Source: Brevinematales bacterium
GTDB lineage: Bacteria; Spirochaetota; Brevinematia; Brevinematales; GWF1-51-8
Length of the DNA stretch: 64,000 nucleotides
Direction: 5' to 3'
Assembly (NCBI GenBank): GCA_020059465.1
Contig: JAGVBZ010000003.1
Coordinates: 25,698-89,697 of the forward strand
In this document: in pieces, positions 9,401 to 17,433 of the stretch
Layout: each line of letters opens with the position of its first letter
Position numbering within the stretch: the stretch's first letter is position 1
Position numbers and translations under genes: made by a program
The notes under the pieces: model-generated
The model's input: only the letters and a program-made list of their open reading frames with translations
What the model was told of the DNA's origin: nothing
The model's database searches: none

Positions 9401-10532
9401 TCCCAACGGTTTCAACGGGTATAGCATGCTGGTCGATCCGTCGTTCTCGTTCCATTACGGTGATACGGTATGGGTATATGTGTCCATGAAGGATACTAAA
9501 GGAAATCCCGGTTCTTATAATTGGTCGTTCACCATCCAGAGCGGCGACACCACCAAACCGGTCATATCGAAGGCGAATCCCGGATACGGTGCGGCCGATG
9601 TCGAACCGGAAACCCATATTTACTTCGAGACCTCGGATAACTCGCAGGTGGTCAGGGAAAAAATCAACGTCGATGTCTTTATCGGCGGGATGTGGATAGA
9701 CGCGGTCACGAACGGAGTATTTGTCGCGCCGTTCAACGGGGCCGCCGGGAAATTCGTATCGAACGCCAATCACGGGTACGATGTCACAGTCGATTATGTC
9801 TCCGTATTTAATTATACAAACACCTATGGAATCCGTGTGGCGATAGAGGACGACAGCGCCTCCGGCAACGCGGTCACGAACACGTGGTACTTCACCGTCC
9901 GTCCGCCGGATACCACTCCGCCTGTCATCGCGAACTTTGTGCCCGCAAGCGGTTCGGTCGATATTCCGATCGCGTCCACGTTCTCGTTCATGGTGATGGA
10001 CAACTACGGCGTGGAATCGAATAAGATCGTCGTACTTCTGAACGGGAAGGTTATCCTGTCGAATGCTCAGTTCGCGGCGGGATATGACGGTTCGGGGAGC
10101 AGTATGTCCGCAAACGCCCAGAAAGGGCAGAACGTCATCATCGACCCTGTAGGGGATTTCAACTACGGCGACGTCATCACGTTAATAGTGACCGCTGTAG
10201 ATACGAGCACAAATATGACGTCGGTGACCAATACCCTGCTGTTCCAGCCCGTGGCACAGGCGTCCGCGCTGACCAGCATCATCGATCCCCAGAAGGGCAC
10301 GTCGCAGATTGTCGTGAAAATGAACCGCAGCGGGAACGCGTCCGCATCGGTCTACACTCTCGCGGGCGATAAGGTCGCAGTCATCCCGGAAAAGTACTAT
10401 AACGCCGGGGACCATCTTGTATGGGACGGGAAACTGAACGATACCGGCGATACGGTCGGGAGCGGGTGGTACTTCATCCATATCGAGGGCAGCGAGTTCA
10501 ATATTGTCGTTAAAGTCATCGTAATCCGGTAG
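6477..10532 (+). CDS. Large secreted protein: starch-binding-like N-terminus, eight Ig-like repeats, FlgD-like C-terminal domain
   Basis: This 1351-residue protein begins with a signal peptide (about 1-22). Residues 25-290 resemble the DOMON/CBM9-like part of amylopullulanases (SIDGFKDTGWG, EIKIPLSALG). Inside it lies a CBM26-like stretch at about 190-280 (MKVYFYKP...IHYWNGD...), the family that binds starch. Eight Ig-like (Big_5-type) repeats start near 351, 461, 571, 681, 791, 904, 1022 and 1144, each opening with DD/DT-x-x-P and ending GN-x-x-T-x-Y-x-F. Residues 1265-1351 match FlgD-Ig-like C-terminal domains (SASVYTLAGDKV...GSGWYFIHI), often used for surface sorting. Repeats 3 and 4 are closest to each other, suggesting recent duplication. 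The binding specificity is inferred from motif resemblance only. It is followed after 10 bases by a UPF0164/PorV-like gene. Confidence 0.8.
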   Translation: MKKWFWGIILFLSAPLAAFPAAGSVPLFSPSIDGFKDTGWGSTPTASSANFRALTISANSAFHVQNACQDVYVTDDPQYLYIGYFYNGDVLNNGGNASSRIIFGFITNSGGTTGGPFDPWENGTTYGSANKPDFLLRQWTEAPYDERMEFGGALGYSSLTKGVSEFLNWNGSSWVGAGSVVHFERLTKISNNMKVYFYKPAGWAGVPRIHYWNGDFGASDWATRPYMTPEGGNLYSYTFSGYGTTMLMFSDTNKTQFTADLTRTGSGTYSNTAWLTGDVNLSTYANNWAEIKIPLSALGLVTGGTVKVFMYYRPDMSKAGFSDSVPFDPNASADGTTAATLNSNFTYIIRSDNIKPVLSQFSPAQFTNNQNRNVNISFRVVDNVNFSSTNINVIIEGSDAIKAGVFQPGFTGSIVPNSSKDYTVTINPDQDFVYEQKVDIEVTVSDAAANVLQTGYYFFVKADTTAPTYSSLNPLPGAAGVARSTTIFFNVNDDDQVKLSSILAAVNGTVVLSNNYKANASSQLIPTGNGYNVTIVPVSYFSFGQTVTVSLTAKDNKGNTKVTNYSFTITPDDIKPTLVNGSPAIGANNQLPGVNVSFQLDDNIQVALAQIQAKIGGTNAIVNGVLQAGYGGSITVNGSGYNVLINPNTDFNYSQAVNVWTQFKDNQGNTTTTNWGFTVKADDIAPGISNRSPAPAAVNQLRSVNILFDVYDNVGINPSTLNVTVNGQNAIIGGVSQSGYGGSITPYTRGYHVMINPDTDFNYDQTVSVQVNVQDSQGNPLSTSYSFSIKADDVKPTISGLNPASGATGVDITKMLALNVQDDSSVVNSSVIVKINGALALSNGSFYAPYNDTLSSMSGAAGAVSLVIDKTGYWTYESVNTVNVIAKDPRGNTLNTNYSFTIKSDDIAPFLTNIAPATAGAPKSSDTNITLDIADNVGVPKSSIYIYIKTNSGASPAMTAYTNGSQQPGFTVSDNPNGFNGYSMLVDPSFSFHYGDTVWVYVSMKDTKGNPGSYNWSFTIQSGDTTKPVISKANPGYGAADVEPETHIYFETSDNSQVVREKINVDVFIGGMWIDAVTNGVFVAPFNGAAGKFVSNANHGYDVTVDYVSVFNYTNTYGIRVAIEDDSASGNAVTNTWYFTVRPPDTTPPVIANFVPASGSVDIPIASTFSFMVMDNYGVESNKIVVLLNGKVILSNAQFAAGYDGSGSSMSANAQKGQNVIIDPVGDFNYGDVITLIVTAVDTSTNMTSVTNTLLFQPVAQASALTSIIDPQKGTSQIVVKMNRSGNASASVYTLAGDKVAVIPEKYYNAGDHLVWDGKLNDTGDTVGSGWYFIHIEGSEFNIVVKVIVIR

Positions 10533-10542
10533 GGGGCGTAAA

Positions 10543-11562
10543 ATGAAAAAATTATTTATTATTACCCTTTTTATTGCATCATTCGCCGGGCTTCTCCGGG
10601 CGGAATATGGGATGTCCAGTATCCCGGTGTTTATGATAGAGAATTATGTCCCGCGCGCGCTGGGAATGGCAAACTGCGGGCTGACAGTCAAGGGCGACGT
10701 GAATTTCATCACGGTCAACCCCGCGTCGATGGCGCAGGTCAAGCTCATCAGCTTCGGCGCGTCGAGGATGCAATGGCTATTCGGCTCGACCTATAACGCG
10801 TTCAACTTCGCCCTGCCGATACCGTCGAAATACCGCAGCGCGGGAGTGATCGGACTGACTGCGGCGCTTTTTACTATCGACGGGTTCGACGCCTCAATCA
10901 ACGGGATATCGCAGGGTATCATGAACGCCGGCGACTTCCTGGTGGGGCTGTCGTACGCGAACAACCTTTTCGCGCCGTTCGATAATATCCTCGCCGATCA
11001 GCAGCATCTCGATATGGGATTCACCGTCAAGTTCGCGCAGGCGCAGCTTGCGAATTATATCGCGTACAGCCTCGCGTTCGACGTTGGTGTGTCGTATTCG
11101 CTGAGGGTGAAGAATTTCACCGACCTCCTCGACGTCCGCCAATTCAAGAGTGAAACCAATATTTCCGATACTTTAACGTTCTCCGCGGCGTTGAAAAACC
11201 TCGCGGTCAGCCTGAAGGGATTTACCGATAACGGGCAGATCCAGTCGCCGTGGTACTTCGGATTCGGCGTGTCCTATATCGGGTTCGACAACGACCGTCA
11301 TATGGCGAAGGCGACAATGGAAGTACGCAAACCGAGCGATAACGAATGGATGCTCGCGGCGGGCGCGGAATACTCCTATAAGAATACGATTTTTGTGCGC
11401 GGAGGGTATAAGATACTCGGAAAGGACTACGAGGGCTTCAGTTTCGGACTGGGGCTGAATTTCGAGGTGACGAGCACGCTGGCGTTCACCGTGGATTACT
11501 CGTTCGCGCCGCTTAATTACCAAGGGCAGACGGATGCGTTCTCGCTGTCCGTCGTGTTCTGA
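10543..11562 (+). CDS. UPF0164/PorV-like outer-membrane beta-barrel protein, 339 aa
   Basis: A signal peptide (about 1-20, ending LLRA) is followed by PRALGMANCGLTVKGDVN and ITVNPASMAQV, the hallmark N-terminal motif of the PorV/PorQ and treponemal UPF0164 barrels (FadL-like fold). The C-terminus ends in an aromatic strand, AFSLSVVF, as needed for barrel assembly. The start codon is 10 bases after the stop of the large repeat protein, so the two are one operon under the LacI-type operator. In type IX secretion PorV shuttles proteins bearing a C-terminal sorting domain; whether that applies here is inference. Confidence 0.8.
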   Translation: MKKLFIITLFIASFAGLLRAEYGMSSIPVFMIENYVPRALGMANCGLTVKGDVNFITVNPASMAQVKLISFGASRMQWLFGSTYNAFNFALPIPSKYRSAGVIGLTAALFTIDGFDASINGISQGIMNAGDFLVGLSYANNLFAPFDNILADQQHLDMGFTVKFAQAQLANYIAYSLAFDVGVSYSLRVKNFTDLLDVRQFKSETNISDTLTFSAALKNLAVSLKGFTDNGQIQSPWYFGFGVSYIGFDNDRHMAKATMEVRKPSDNEWMLAAGAEYSYKNTIFVRGGYKILGKDYEGFSFGLGLNFEVTSTLAFTVDYSFAPLNYQGQTDAFSLSVVF

Positions 11563-11587
11563 CCATAAACCCAATTAATAAGGGAAA

Positions 11588-11617
11588 ACCCCCGGTCTGA
11601 TGGCCGGGGGTATTTTT
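11588..11617. terminator. Bidirectional terminator between convergent genes
   Basis: ACCCCCGG (11588-11595) pairs with CCGGGGGT (11604-11611), with ATTTTTAT after it on the plus strand and TTTTCCCTT after it on the minus strand. It serves the barrel gene and possibly the DUF4956 operon. Confidence 0.8.
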
Positions 11618-11635
11618 ATATTTTAGGGCGTAAAA

Positions 11636-12301
11636 TTACTGAATCTTTTTCACGTTATAATTCGTGATAATCTCGGCATTGTCTTTCTTAATCTGCTCGG
11701 CTAAAATATACGCCTTTTCCGCGGAATACGGATAATGGAAAACAAGCTGAAGTTTCCCGATCTTCACCTCGGCGAGCGTCAGCTTGACTTTGAGGGTTTT
11801 CAGGTATTCCCGGACAGCGTTCATCGCGTCGTTATCCGAGCAGACCAGTTCTATTTCGGATATCTCCATCTTGAACACAGGGATATATTTCAACGCAAAT
11901 AAGAGGGGCAGGATAATCAGCATCGCAATCATGGAAAGCTCGAAGAAGCCAAGACCGGTCGACATCCCGATAGCCACCGAGAAAAAGAAGATCGCGGTAT
12001 CCTTGGTATCCCGCAGGGTTGTACGGAAACGGATGAAGCTCATCGCGCCGAAAAGCCCCACCGCGCGCGCGAAACTGTCCCCGATCACGTTGATGACCAT
12101 CGCGGCGACCAGTGTCACGAGGATCTGCGCATGGAGGTTCGATTTCTCGAATTCGCGCCCGCTGTAAGCGATATACGACACACCCCCGATAATCAGCGCG
12201 AATCCCAGCGCCGCTATCATCCTCCAGAATATCACCTCCAACCCGATCGGGTTTCCCATCGCGATAGGAGAAAGACTGTCGAAAAATTTCTTTAAATCCA
12301 T
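11636..12301 (-). CDS. DUF4956 family membrane protein
   Basis: The 221-residue protein has four or five membrane helices in its first 140 residues. It carries the DUF4956 signature around 83-115: ARAVGLFGAMSFIRFRT, then DTKDTAIFFFSVAIGM. The soluble C-terminal 75 residues are alpha/beta. DUF4956 proteins are uncharacterised; elsewhere they often neighbour polyphosphate (VTC) polymerase or CotH genes, which are absent here. The gene is last in a minus-strand run after cheR and cheD, 17 bases after cheD, so it is probably co-transcribed with chemotaxis adaptation genes. Confidence 0.8.
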   Translation of the reverse strand: MDLKKFFDSLSPIAMGNPIGLEVIFWRMIAALGFALIIGGVSYIAYSGREFEKSNLHAQILVTLVAAMVINVIGDSFARAVGLFGAMSFIRFRTTLRDTKDTAIFFFSVAIGMSTGLGFFELSMIAMLIILPLLFALKYIPVFKMEISEIELVCSDNDAMNAVREYLKTLKVKLTLAEVKIGKLQLVFHYPYSAEKAYILAEQIKKDNAEIITNYNVKKIQ

Positions 12302-12318
12302 GATTGTTCCTTATTGAG

Positions 12319-12810
12319 TTATTTACTGTACAGGTCTTCCAGATGCATACCTTCGAGCATGACGACATCGAGATGATTGGAAGACGAGTTAAAAACCACC
12401 CTCCGCCCGCGTTCCCCGCCGGTATTGGTTGCCACTACCCTGATATCGTTCTGCCGGAGAAGCTGCTGGGCAATTTCGATATTCCTGTCCCCGATAAAAA
12501 ATATCTCGGATTCGTCGAAAATAATAAATGCTCCCCCTGTAATAGTCGCTTCAAGAAACTGCTTCTTCGACCCTTCCTTAATAAATTTATTCAGCAGGGT
12601 GGGAATCGCAATATCGCCGTATTTCGTACTGATACTGCGGTTGGATGATTCGGGAAGCAGAAAATGCACCATTCCGCCGAATTTATTTACTTTATCGTAG
12701 AGCGTAACCGCGACACAGGATCCGAGAACAGTTTTAATCCGTATCGGATTTTTAGTGAATATTAACTCGCCGGGATTTAAAAAATAAAGGGGTAAATCGC
12801 CCGTATCCAT
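12319..12810 (-). CDS. cheD: Chemoreceptor glutamine deamidase CheD
   Basis: The 163-residue protein has the CheD core TVLGSCVAVTLYDK with catalytic Cys32 and the following GGMVHFLLPE with His49. CheD deamidates specific glutamines of chemoreceptors and can bind CheC/CheY-P. Length is normal for the family. It lies 20 bases downstream of cheR, with the same orientation, forming an adaptation module. No receptor, CheA or CheW gene is present in the window. Confidence 0.92.
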   Translation of the reverse strand: MDTGDLPLYFLNPGELIFTKNPIRIKTVLGSCVAVTLYDKVNKFGGMVHFLLPESSNRSISTKYGDIAIPTLLNKFIKEGSKKQFLEATITGGAFIIFDESEIFFIGDRNIEIAQQLLRQNDIRVVATNTGGERGRRVVFNSSSNHLDVVMLEGMHLEDLYSK

Positions 12811-12830
12811 TCTTTATTCCTTGTTGGAAT

Positions 12831-13652
12831 TTATATTTTCTGATAGATCGAGTTCCGGTTGATCTTAAAACGATGCTGCAATCCCACCAAGCTTTCCGAT
12901 AAACCGAGTATCAGATACCCCCCCGGCTTGATATAATCACCGATCTTATTAATTATATATTCTTTTTCCGTATTTTCAAAATATATCAGGACATTTCTTA
13001 AAAAGACAACGTCAAAAAGCTTCTTAAACGGGAAGGCTTCCAGTAAATTCAGGTAACGGAAGCTGACAAGGTTTTTTATGGACGGCTCGACAATAAAGTC
13101 GTTATTCTCCTTGTCAAACTTAAAGTATTCTTTGAGAAGTTTGTCTTCCAGATGCCCGCGTACCTTGGTGTAATGGTATACGCCGTTTTCGGCCAGATGC
13201 AGCATCTTCTGCGAGATATCAGTCGCCAGTATCTTCGTATCATATGCGGCCGGGTCGTTCAACGCCTGCTTCAGGGTTATCGCCATACTATAAGGCTCCT
13301 CGCCCGACGAGCATGCCGCGCTCCATATACGGATAAAATCTTCCGTCTCGCGCGCCTTTTCCAGATACTCCCTTAGAAATTCGAAATGCACCGGCTCCCT
13401 GAAGAAAAAGGTAAAATTCGTGGTCAGTACGTTGAGGAAATCCGAGACCATTTTCCCGCTCTCGTCGTCCTGTAACGCCTGATAATACTGCTCGAAACCG
13501 GGATACTTTTTCGAAGGGCCGACATATTTTGATAAACGGTGGATCAGGAGATATTTTTTATGGTCGTGAAGTTTAATCCCGCTCAATTCGAACAGCATTC
13601 GGGAAAACTTTTTAAACTGTTCATCCGTGAGTTGAGGGTAATCCAATTCCAT
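12831..13652 (-). CDS. cheR: Chemotaxis protein methyltransferase CheR
   Basis: The 273-residue protein has the CheR N-terminal helical domain (LTDEQFKKFSRMLFELSGI) and the SAM-dependent methyltransferase domain: TTNFTFFFREPVHFEFL, the SAM-binding IWSAACSSGEEPYSMA, and VVFLRNVLIYFE. It methylates receptor glutamates. It lacks a TPR or pentapeptide-tether extension. It is the first gene of the cheR-cheD-DUF4956 run and diverges from the propeller gene at 13869. Confidence 0.93.
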   Translation of the reverse strand: MELDYPQLTDEQFKKFSRMLFELSGIKLHDHKKYLLIHRLSKYVGPSKKYPGFEQYYQALQDDESGKMVSDFLNVLTTNFTFFFREPVHFEFLREYLEKARETEDFIRIWSAACSSGEEPYSMAITLKQALNDPAAYDTKILATDISQKMLHLAENGVYHYTKVRGHLEDKLLKEYFKFDKENNDFIVEPSIKNLVSFRYLNLLEAFPFKKLFDVVFLRNVLIYFENTEKEYIINKIGDYIKPGGYLILGLSESLVGLQHRFKINRNSIYQKI

Positions 13653-13814
13653 AGTGTTTACCTGATTATCTGATGTTTATTGAAGCAGATCGTCTTTCCC
13701 GTAAGTGCATTGAAATATTCTACCGTCATTTATAAATTATATCAAATTACTTTAAGGATTCCCAACCTCGTATGATCCTTCTTACACAGCTTTTTACTTA
13801 TTTACGTTATCTTC

Positions 13815-13842
13815 TTGCCTTCCTGTACGTAATAGTTATAAT
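13815..13842 (+). promoter_or_regulatory. Probable promoter of the propeller gene
   Basis: TTGCCT (13815-13820) and TATAAT (13837-13842) are spaced by 16 bases, 27 bases upstream of the start codon at 13869. Confidence 0.55.
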
Positions 13843-13868
13843 ATTCATAGTGAAATTAGGAGGCTGTA

Positions 13869-14948
13869 ATGAGAAAGTTTATTATGACGGGAATGATGCT
13901 CTTATTCGCGCTGTCACTTCATGCCCAGCCCGGCAACGGTATATGGAAGTTCAAGACCGGGGATTATGTATTCTCGACCCCATGCATCGTGGGGAACTGG
14001 GCTGTATTCGGGAGCCGTGACGATTACCTTTATTGCCTCGATATATATAGAGGGAAAGAAGTATGGAAATTCGAGAGCGACGGCGATATCGCGGCCAGCC
14101 CCGTTCATTGGGACAATAAAATATATTTCGCGAGCGACGATTTTTATATCTACTGCCTGAATGCCAAGGACGGTAAAAAGGTATGGAAAACCCTGACCGA
14201 GGGCACATTCTTCGGCAGCCCTGTGATCGCCGACGGGAATCTTTATATCGGCGGAAAGGACGGATACCTCTACTGCCTGAACGCAAAAACCGGTAAAATC
14301 ATATGGAAAACTCTCACCGGCGAATCAATCAGTTCCACTCCGTTCGTAACCGGCGGAAAAGTCTATTTCGGCGCAGACGATAATAATATATACTGTCTCA
14401 ACGCGAAAGACGGCAAACAGGTCTGGAAGTACGGTACATCGGACGATGTGCTCTCCAGTCCATGTGTGGCTGACGGTAAGGTCTACGCGGGCGATTATGC
14501 CGGGATTTTATACTGTATCGACGCCAAGTCCGGTAAGCTGGTATGGGATTTCCAGACGGACGACGTGATCTTCTCCAGCCCTTTTGTAGCGGACGGAAGG
14601 GTCTATTTCGGAAGCTGGGATAATTATTTTTACTGCCTGAACGCGAAGACCGGCAAGAAGATCTGGGATTTTGAGGCGGATGATAATATCGAAACATCTC
14701 CGGTTGTTGCGGACGGACTCGCGTTTTTCGGGAGCTCGGACTCGTATGTGTACTGCGTCGATATCAAGGACGGTTCGCTCAAGTGGAGATATAAAACGGG
14801 CTATGTGTTCGCAAATAATCCCGCGGTTGCATTCGGTAAAGTACTGATCGGGGGATGGGATCAGTACCTGCACTGCATCTGGGCCGGAACAAAACCGAAG
14901 ACTGTCGCCTACCCCGTGATCAGCGGGATGTTCCAGATGAAGAAATAA
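13869..14948 (+). CDS. Periplasmic PQQ-type beta-propeller repeat protein
   Basis: A signal peptide (about 1-19, ending LHAQP) precedes eight near-identical 40-residue repeats of the form YCLNAKDGKxVWK...SSPxVADGKVYFG, the PQQ/BamB-like blade. The repeats are also visible at DNA level as a 120-bp periodicity, suggesting recent expansion. BamB-like proteins scaffold outer-membrane barrel insertion, but the lipobox of BamB is absent. No PQQ-dehydrogenase catalytic residues are recognisable, so this is a propeller scaffold or binding protein of unknown partner. The gene has its own promoter and terminator. Confidence 0.85.
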   Translation: MRKFIMTGMMLLFALSLHAQPGNGIWKFKTGDYVFSTPCIVGNWAVFGSRDDYLYCLDIYRGKEVWKFESDGDIAASPVHWDNKIYFASDDFYIYCLNAKDGKKVWKTLTEGTFFGSPVIADGNLYIGGKDGYLYCLNAKTGKIIWKTLTGESISSTPFVTGGKVYFGADDNNIYCLNAKDGKQVWKYGTSDDVLSSPCVADGKVYAGDYAGILYCIDAKSGKLVWDFQTDDVIFSSPFVADGRVYFGSWDNYFYCLNAKTGKKIWDFEADDNIETSPVVADGLAFFGSSDSYVYCVDIKDGSLKWRYKTGYVFANNPAVAFGKVLIGGWDQYLHCIWAGTKPKTVAYPVISGMFQMKK

Positions 14949-14963
14949 CCATTGACTATAAAC

Positions 14964-14998
14964 AGCCGCGGAACATAATCTCCGCGGCTTTATTTTTT
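14964..14998 (+). terminator. Terminator of the propeller gene
   Basis: AGCCGCGGA (14964-14972) pairs with TCCGCGGCT (14981-14989) and is followed by TTATTTTTTA. It ends just before the stop codon of the convergent trxB. Confidence 0.85.
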
Positions 14999-14999
14999 A

Positions 15000-15935
15000 C
15001 TATTTTTCCTGCTCTTCCAAGTACTTCTCCACCGACCACGCCGCGAGGGCGCCGTCTCCGGCCGCGGTAACCACCTGTCTGAACGGCTTACTGCGGCAGT
15101 CTCCAGCCGCAAACACACCCGGAACATTCGTTTTCATATCCCCGTCGGTCACGATAAAACCCTTATCGTCAAGGGACACCCCGATGCCGGATAAATATTT
15201 CGTATTCGGGTCGCCCCCGATATAGAGGAAAATCCCGTCCACCGCGAGTTCCGAAAGCGCCCCGGACTTGACGTTCCTGACGGTCAGCGCGTCGAGCTTC
15301 TTATCGCCATGAAGCGAATCGATCACCGTATCCCATAGGACTTCGATCTTTTCGTTCTTCAGGGCGCGTTCCTGCACTATTTTCGACGCCCTTAGCTGGT
15401 CGCGGCGATGGATCACATAGACCTTGCTGGCAAACTTCGTGAGAAATACCGCCTCGACTATCGCGGAGTCTCCCCCGCCGATCACCGCGGCTACCTTGTT
15501 CCGATAGAACGCCGCGTCGCATGTCGCGCAGAACGAAATACCGTTACCGATGAATTTTTCCTCATCGGGCAGTCCGAGCCGTTTGGGGCTTACCCCGGTG
15601 GTGATGATGATAGTACGCGCCTTATATGATTTATCCGATATGTCGATTGTAAAAAGTTCGCCGTCCTGCGAAACAGAATTCACCTCGCCGTACTCGAACC
15701 ATGCCCCGAATTTTTTCGCCTGCTCGTCCATCTTCCGGGTCAGTTCGTACCCGTTAACGCCCTCCGGGAAGCCGGGATAGTTCTCGATCTCGTCGGTCAG
15801 CGCGGCCTGTCCGCCCGATCCCACCTTTTCAATGACAACCGTCTTCAGAAGCGCTCTTGAGGTATATATCGCGGCGGAAAGCCCTGCAGGGCCCGCGCCT
15901 ATGATCGCCGTATCGAAGATGACTTTATCGGGCAT
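15000..15935 (-). CDS. trxB: Thioredoxin reductase TrxB
   Basis: The start is placed at 15935 (MPDKVIFD), because AAGGAG lies 6 bases before it; an in-frame ATG 24 bases upstream lacks a site. The protein has an FAD-binding GAGPAGLSAA motif (about 13-22), the redox-active pair Cys136-Ala-Thr-Cys139, an NADPH-binding GGGDSAIVEA motif (about 153-162) and the C-terminal FAD motif GVFAAGDCR. It reduces thioredoxin with NADPH in the cytoplasm. The length, 311 residues, is typical. No thioredoxin gene is adjacent. Confidence 0.95.
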   Translation of the reverse strand: MPDKVIFDTAIIGAGPAGLSAAIYTSRALLKTVVIEKVGSGGQAALTDEIENYPGFPEGVNGYELTRKMDEQAKKFGAWFEYGEVNSVSQDGELFTIDISDKSYKARTIIITTGVSPKRLGLPDEEKFIGNGISFCATCDAAFYRNKVAAVIGGGDSAIVEAVFLTKFASKVYVIHRRDQLRASKIVQERALKNEKIEVLWDTVIDSLHGDKKLDALTVRNVKSGALSELAVDGIFLYIGGDPNTKYLSGIGVSLDDKGFIVTDGDMKTNVPGVFAAGDCRSKPFRQVVTAAGDGALAAWSVEKYLEEQEK

Positions 15936-16096
15936 GGATTTCTCCTTAATATTTATCATATCATAATATAATATTTTTCAACCGGTTCGGCAAACGAAAA
16001 CATATTATAATCTGCAGGCCCGAATAATTCAATAATCCGATAGCAGGCTAACAGTGTTTGTAATCGTCTATCTATGGCGGAAACGGGAATAATCTG

Positions 16097-16124
16097 TTGA
16101 CACAAGCTTGCCTTCGCTTATAAT
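16097..16124 (+). promoter_or_regulatory. Consensus sigma-70 promoter
   Basis: TTGACA (16097-16102) and TATAAT (16119-16124), both perfect, with a 16-base spacer, 30 bases before the start of the small membrane protein gene. It is the closest match to consensus in the window. Confidence 0.8.
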
Positions 16125-16154
16125 ACTGCATTGCGATTCACATCGGAGGGTATA

Positions 16155-16574
16155 ATGAATAAAAACACTCGGATTTTCGTCGTTTGTGTATATTGGCTGG
16201 GCGTCGTCCTCGACGCATTCACTACGGTACTTTTCCTGTTCCCTGAGTTCCTATTCTCGACTTATGGGCTGAAAGTGACACCGGTCGCCCCGGAGACCCG
16301 TTTCTCGCTCTATCTCGCGGCCGCTATGATGCTCGGGTGGACAGTTCTTCTCGGATGGGGTGCGATGAAACCTATTGAACGGCGCGGGCTGCTTCTATTG
16401 ACCGCATTCCCAGTAATCGCGGGATTGATCGCGTCGGAGGCAGCGATAGTCATCATGGGGGCCGTTCCTTCGGGTGCGCTCGCCGGGACATGGGTGTTCC
16501 AAGGATGTCTGATTGTACTGTTTATTACGGCGTATATTTTCGCATCGAAACAGGCCGGCGACGGGAAGGGATAG
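16155..16574 (+). CDS. Small four-helix membrane protein, 139 aa
   Basis: ATG 16155 was chosen because GGAGGG lies 4 bases upstream. Four hydrophobic segments are seen (about 8-30, 48-68, 78-98 and 110-130), so it is an integral inner-membrane protein. I recognise no family motif. It is driven by a consensus promoter and followed by a composite dispersed repeat, with no downstream partner. Confidence 0.7.
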   Translation: MNKNTRIFVVCVYWLGVVLDAFTTVLFLFPEFLFSTYGLKVTPVAPETRFSLYLAAAMMLGWTVLLGWGAMKPIERRGLLLLTAFPVIAGLIASEAAIVIMGAVPSGALAGTWVFQGCLIVLFITAYIFASKQAGDGKG

Positions 16575-16589
16575 ACAAAAGGGAAATCC

Positions 16590-16742
16590 CCCGACAGGCT
16601 CGGGATGACGTCCCTTGTCATACTGAGCTTGCCGAAGTATGAGCTTGCCGAAGTATGAGCTTGCCAAAGTATGAGCTTGCCTGCCTTCCTATCTACCTTC
16701 GCTATCAGGGAGAAATGTCCCGCAAAAACGGGATGCCGGAGG
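16590..16742. repeat. Composite dispersed repeat (intergenic)
   Basis: This stretch contains CCGACAGGCTCGGGATGACG, then GTCATACTGAGCTTGCCGAAG, and finally GTCCCGC...CGGGATGCCGGAG (16717-16742) with a small hairpin. The same modules in the same order occur at 28852-28935, and a fragment occurs at 22771-22797. It encodes nothing recognisable. Confidence 0.7.
16625..16681. repeat. 16-bp tandem repeat, 3.6 copies
   Basis: The unit GAGCTTGCCGAAGTAT is repeated at 16625, 16641, 16657 (one change, G to A) and partly at 16673. It lies inside the composite dispersed repeat and looks like local slippage amplification of its GAGCTTGCCGAAG module. Confidence 0.85.
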
Positions 16743-16788
16743 AAAAAGCCTTATCCCGAAGCGTGTTCGCAAAAAGGTAATGGGGCAG

Positions 16789-17433
16789 CTACGCCGTGGC
16801 GAAGCTATTGCGGAGTACGGACTGGATCGCCGTGCGGACGCGAAGGCTTTTTTCAAGGTTGAGGATTTCACGGAGTGTGATCATCACGCGCGCGGAACGA
16901 AAGTACTGGATGCCGCGCAGGATTTCGAGCTTTACTTCCTCGGCGATATTCGAATGCAGGATACGCAGGAGGTCGTTCGCGGCGTATTTCTTTTTCTTCG
17001 CGAACAGCGCGCGTACCGCGTTGATCTGAACATAAACATTGGTGGAATAGATTACTCTTTGCAGAAGGTCCTTCACTTCGAGCGATGTGACCGATTTATC
17101 TATACCCGCATAGGGGTTCGAAACCTTTTTATGCCCGAACAGGGATTTCAGGAAACCCAGCGAGAAGAGCCATGCCTTGAATTCGCGGAAACCGAAGCGG
17201 GGTCTGGAACTCCGTTCGGGGGATTTTCCCCTGTTCTTCAGCTTCTCCTCGTATTCGGCGCGCTTCTCTGGGTCGATCAGAGTGTTATAAGCCTGCGTGA
17301 TCTCCTCAAACGCGCGTTCGCCGTCCTTATTGATATCGGGATGATAGAGTTTGACAAGTTTCCGGTACGCCTTCTTGACCGTACTCCGGTCGGAGTCGCG
17401 GGGAATCCCGAGGATTTCGTAATACGTTTTCAC
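16789..17433 (-). CDS. J-domain co-chaperone with HEAT-like C-terminus
   Basis: The N-terminal 65 residues are a J domain (YYEILGIPRDSDRSTVKKAY, HPD motif in LYHPDINK). There is no Gly/Phe region or zinc-finger, so it is not a classical DnaJ. The C-terminal 110 residues are paired helices resembling HEAT repeats (VYVQINAVRALFAKK, EVKLEILRGIQYF), likely a client- or partner-binding surface. The start overlaps the stop of the Hsp70 gene by 4 bases, so the two are translationally coupled and probably work as a dedicated pair. Confidence 0.85.
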   Translation of the reverse strand: MKTYYEILGIPRDSDRSTVKKAYRKLVKLYHPDINKDGERAFEEITQAYNTLIDPEKRAEYEEKLKNRGKSPERSSRPRFGFREFKAWLFSLGFLKSLFGHKKVSNPYAGIDKSVTSLEVKDLLQRVIYSTNVYVQINAVRALFAKKKKYAANDLLRILHSNIAEEVKLEILRGIQYFRSARVMITLREILNLEKSLRVRTAIQSVLRNSFATA

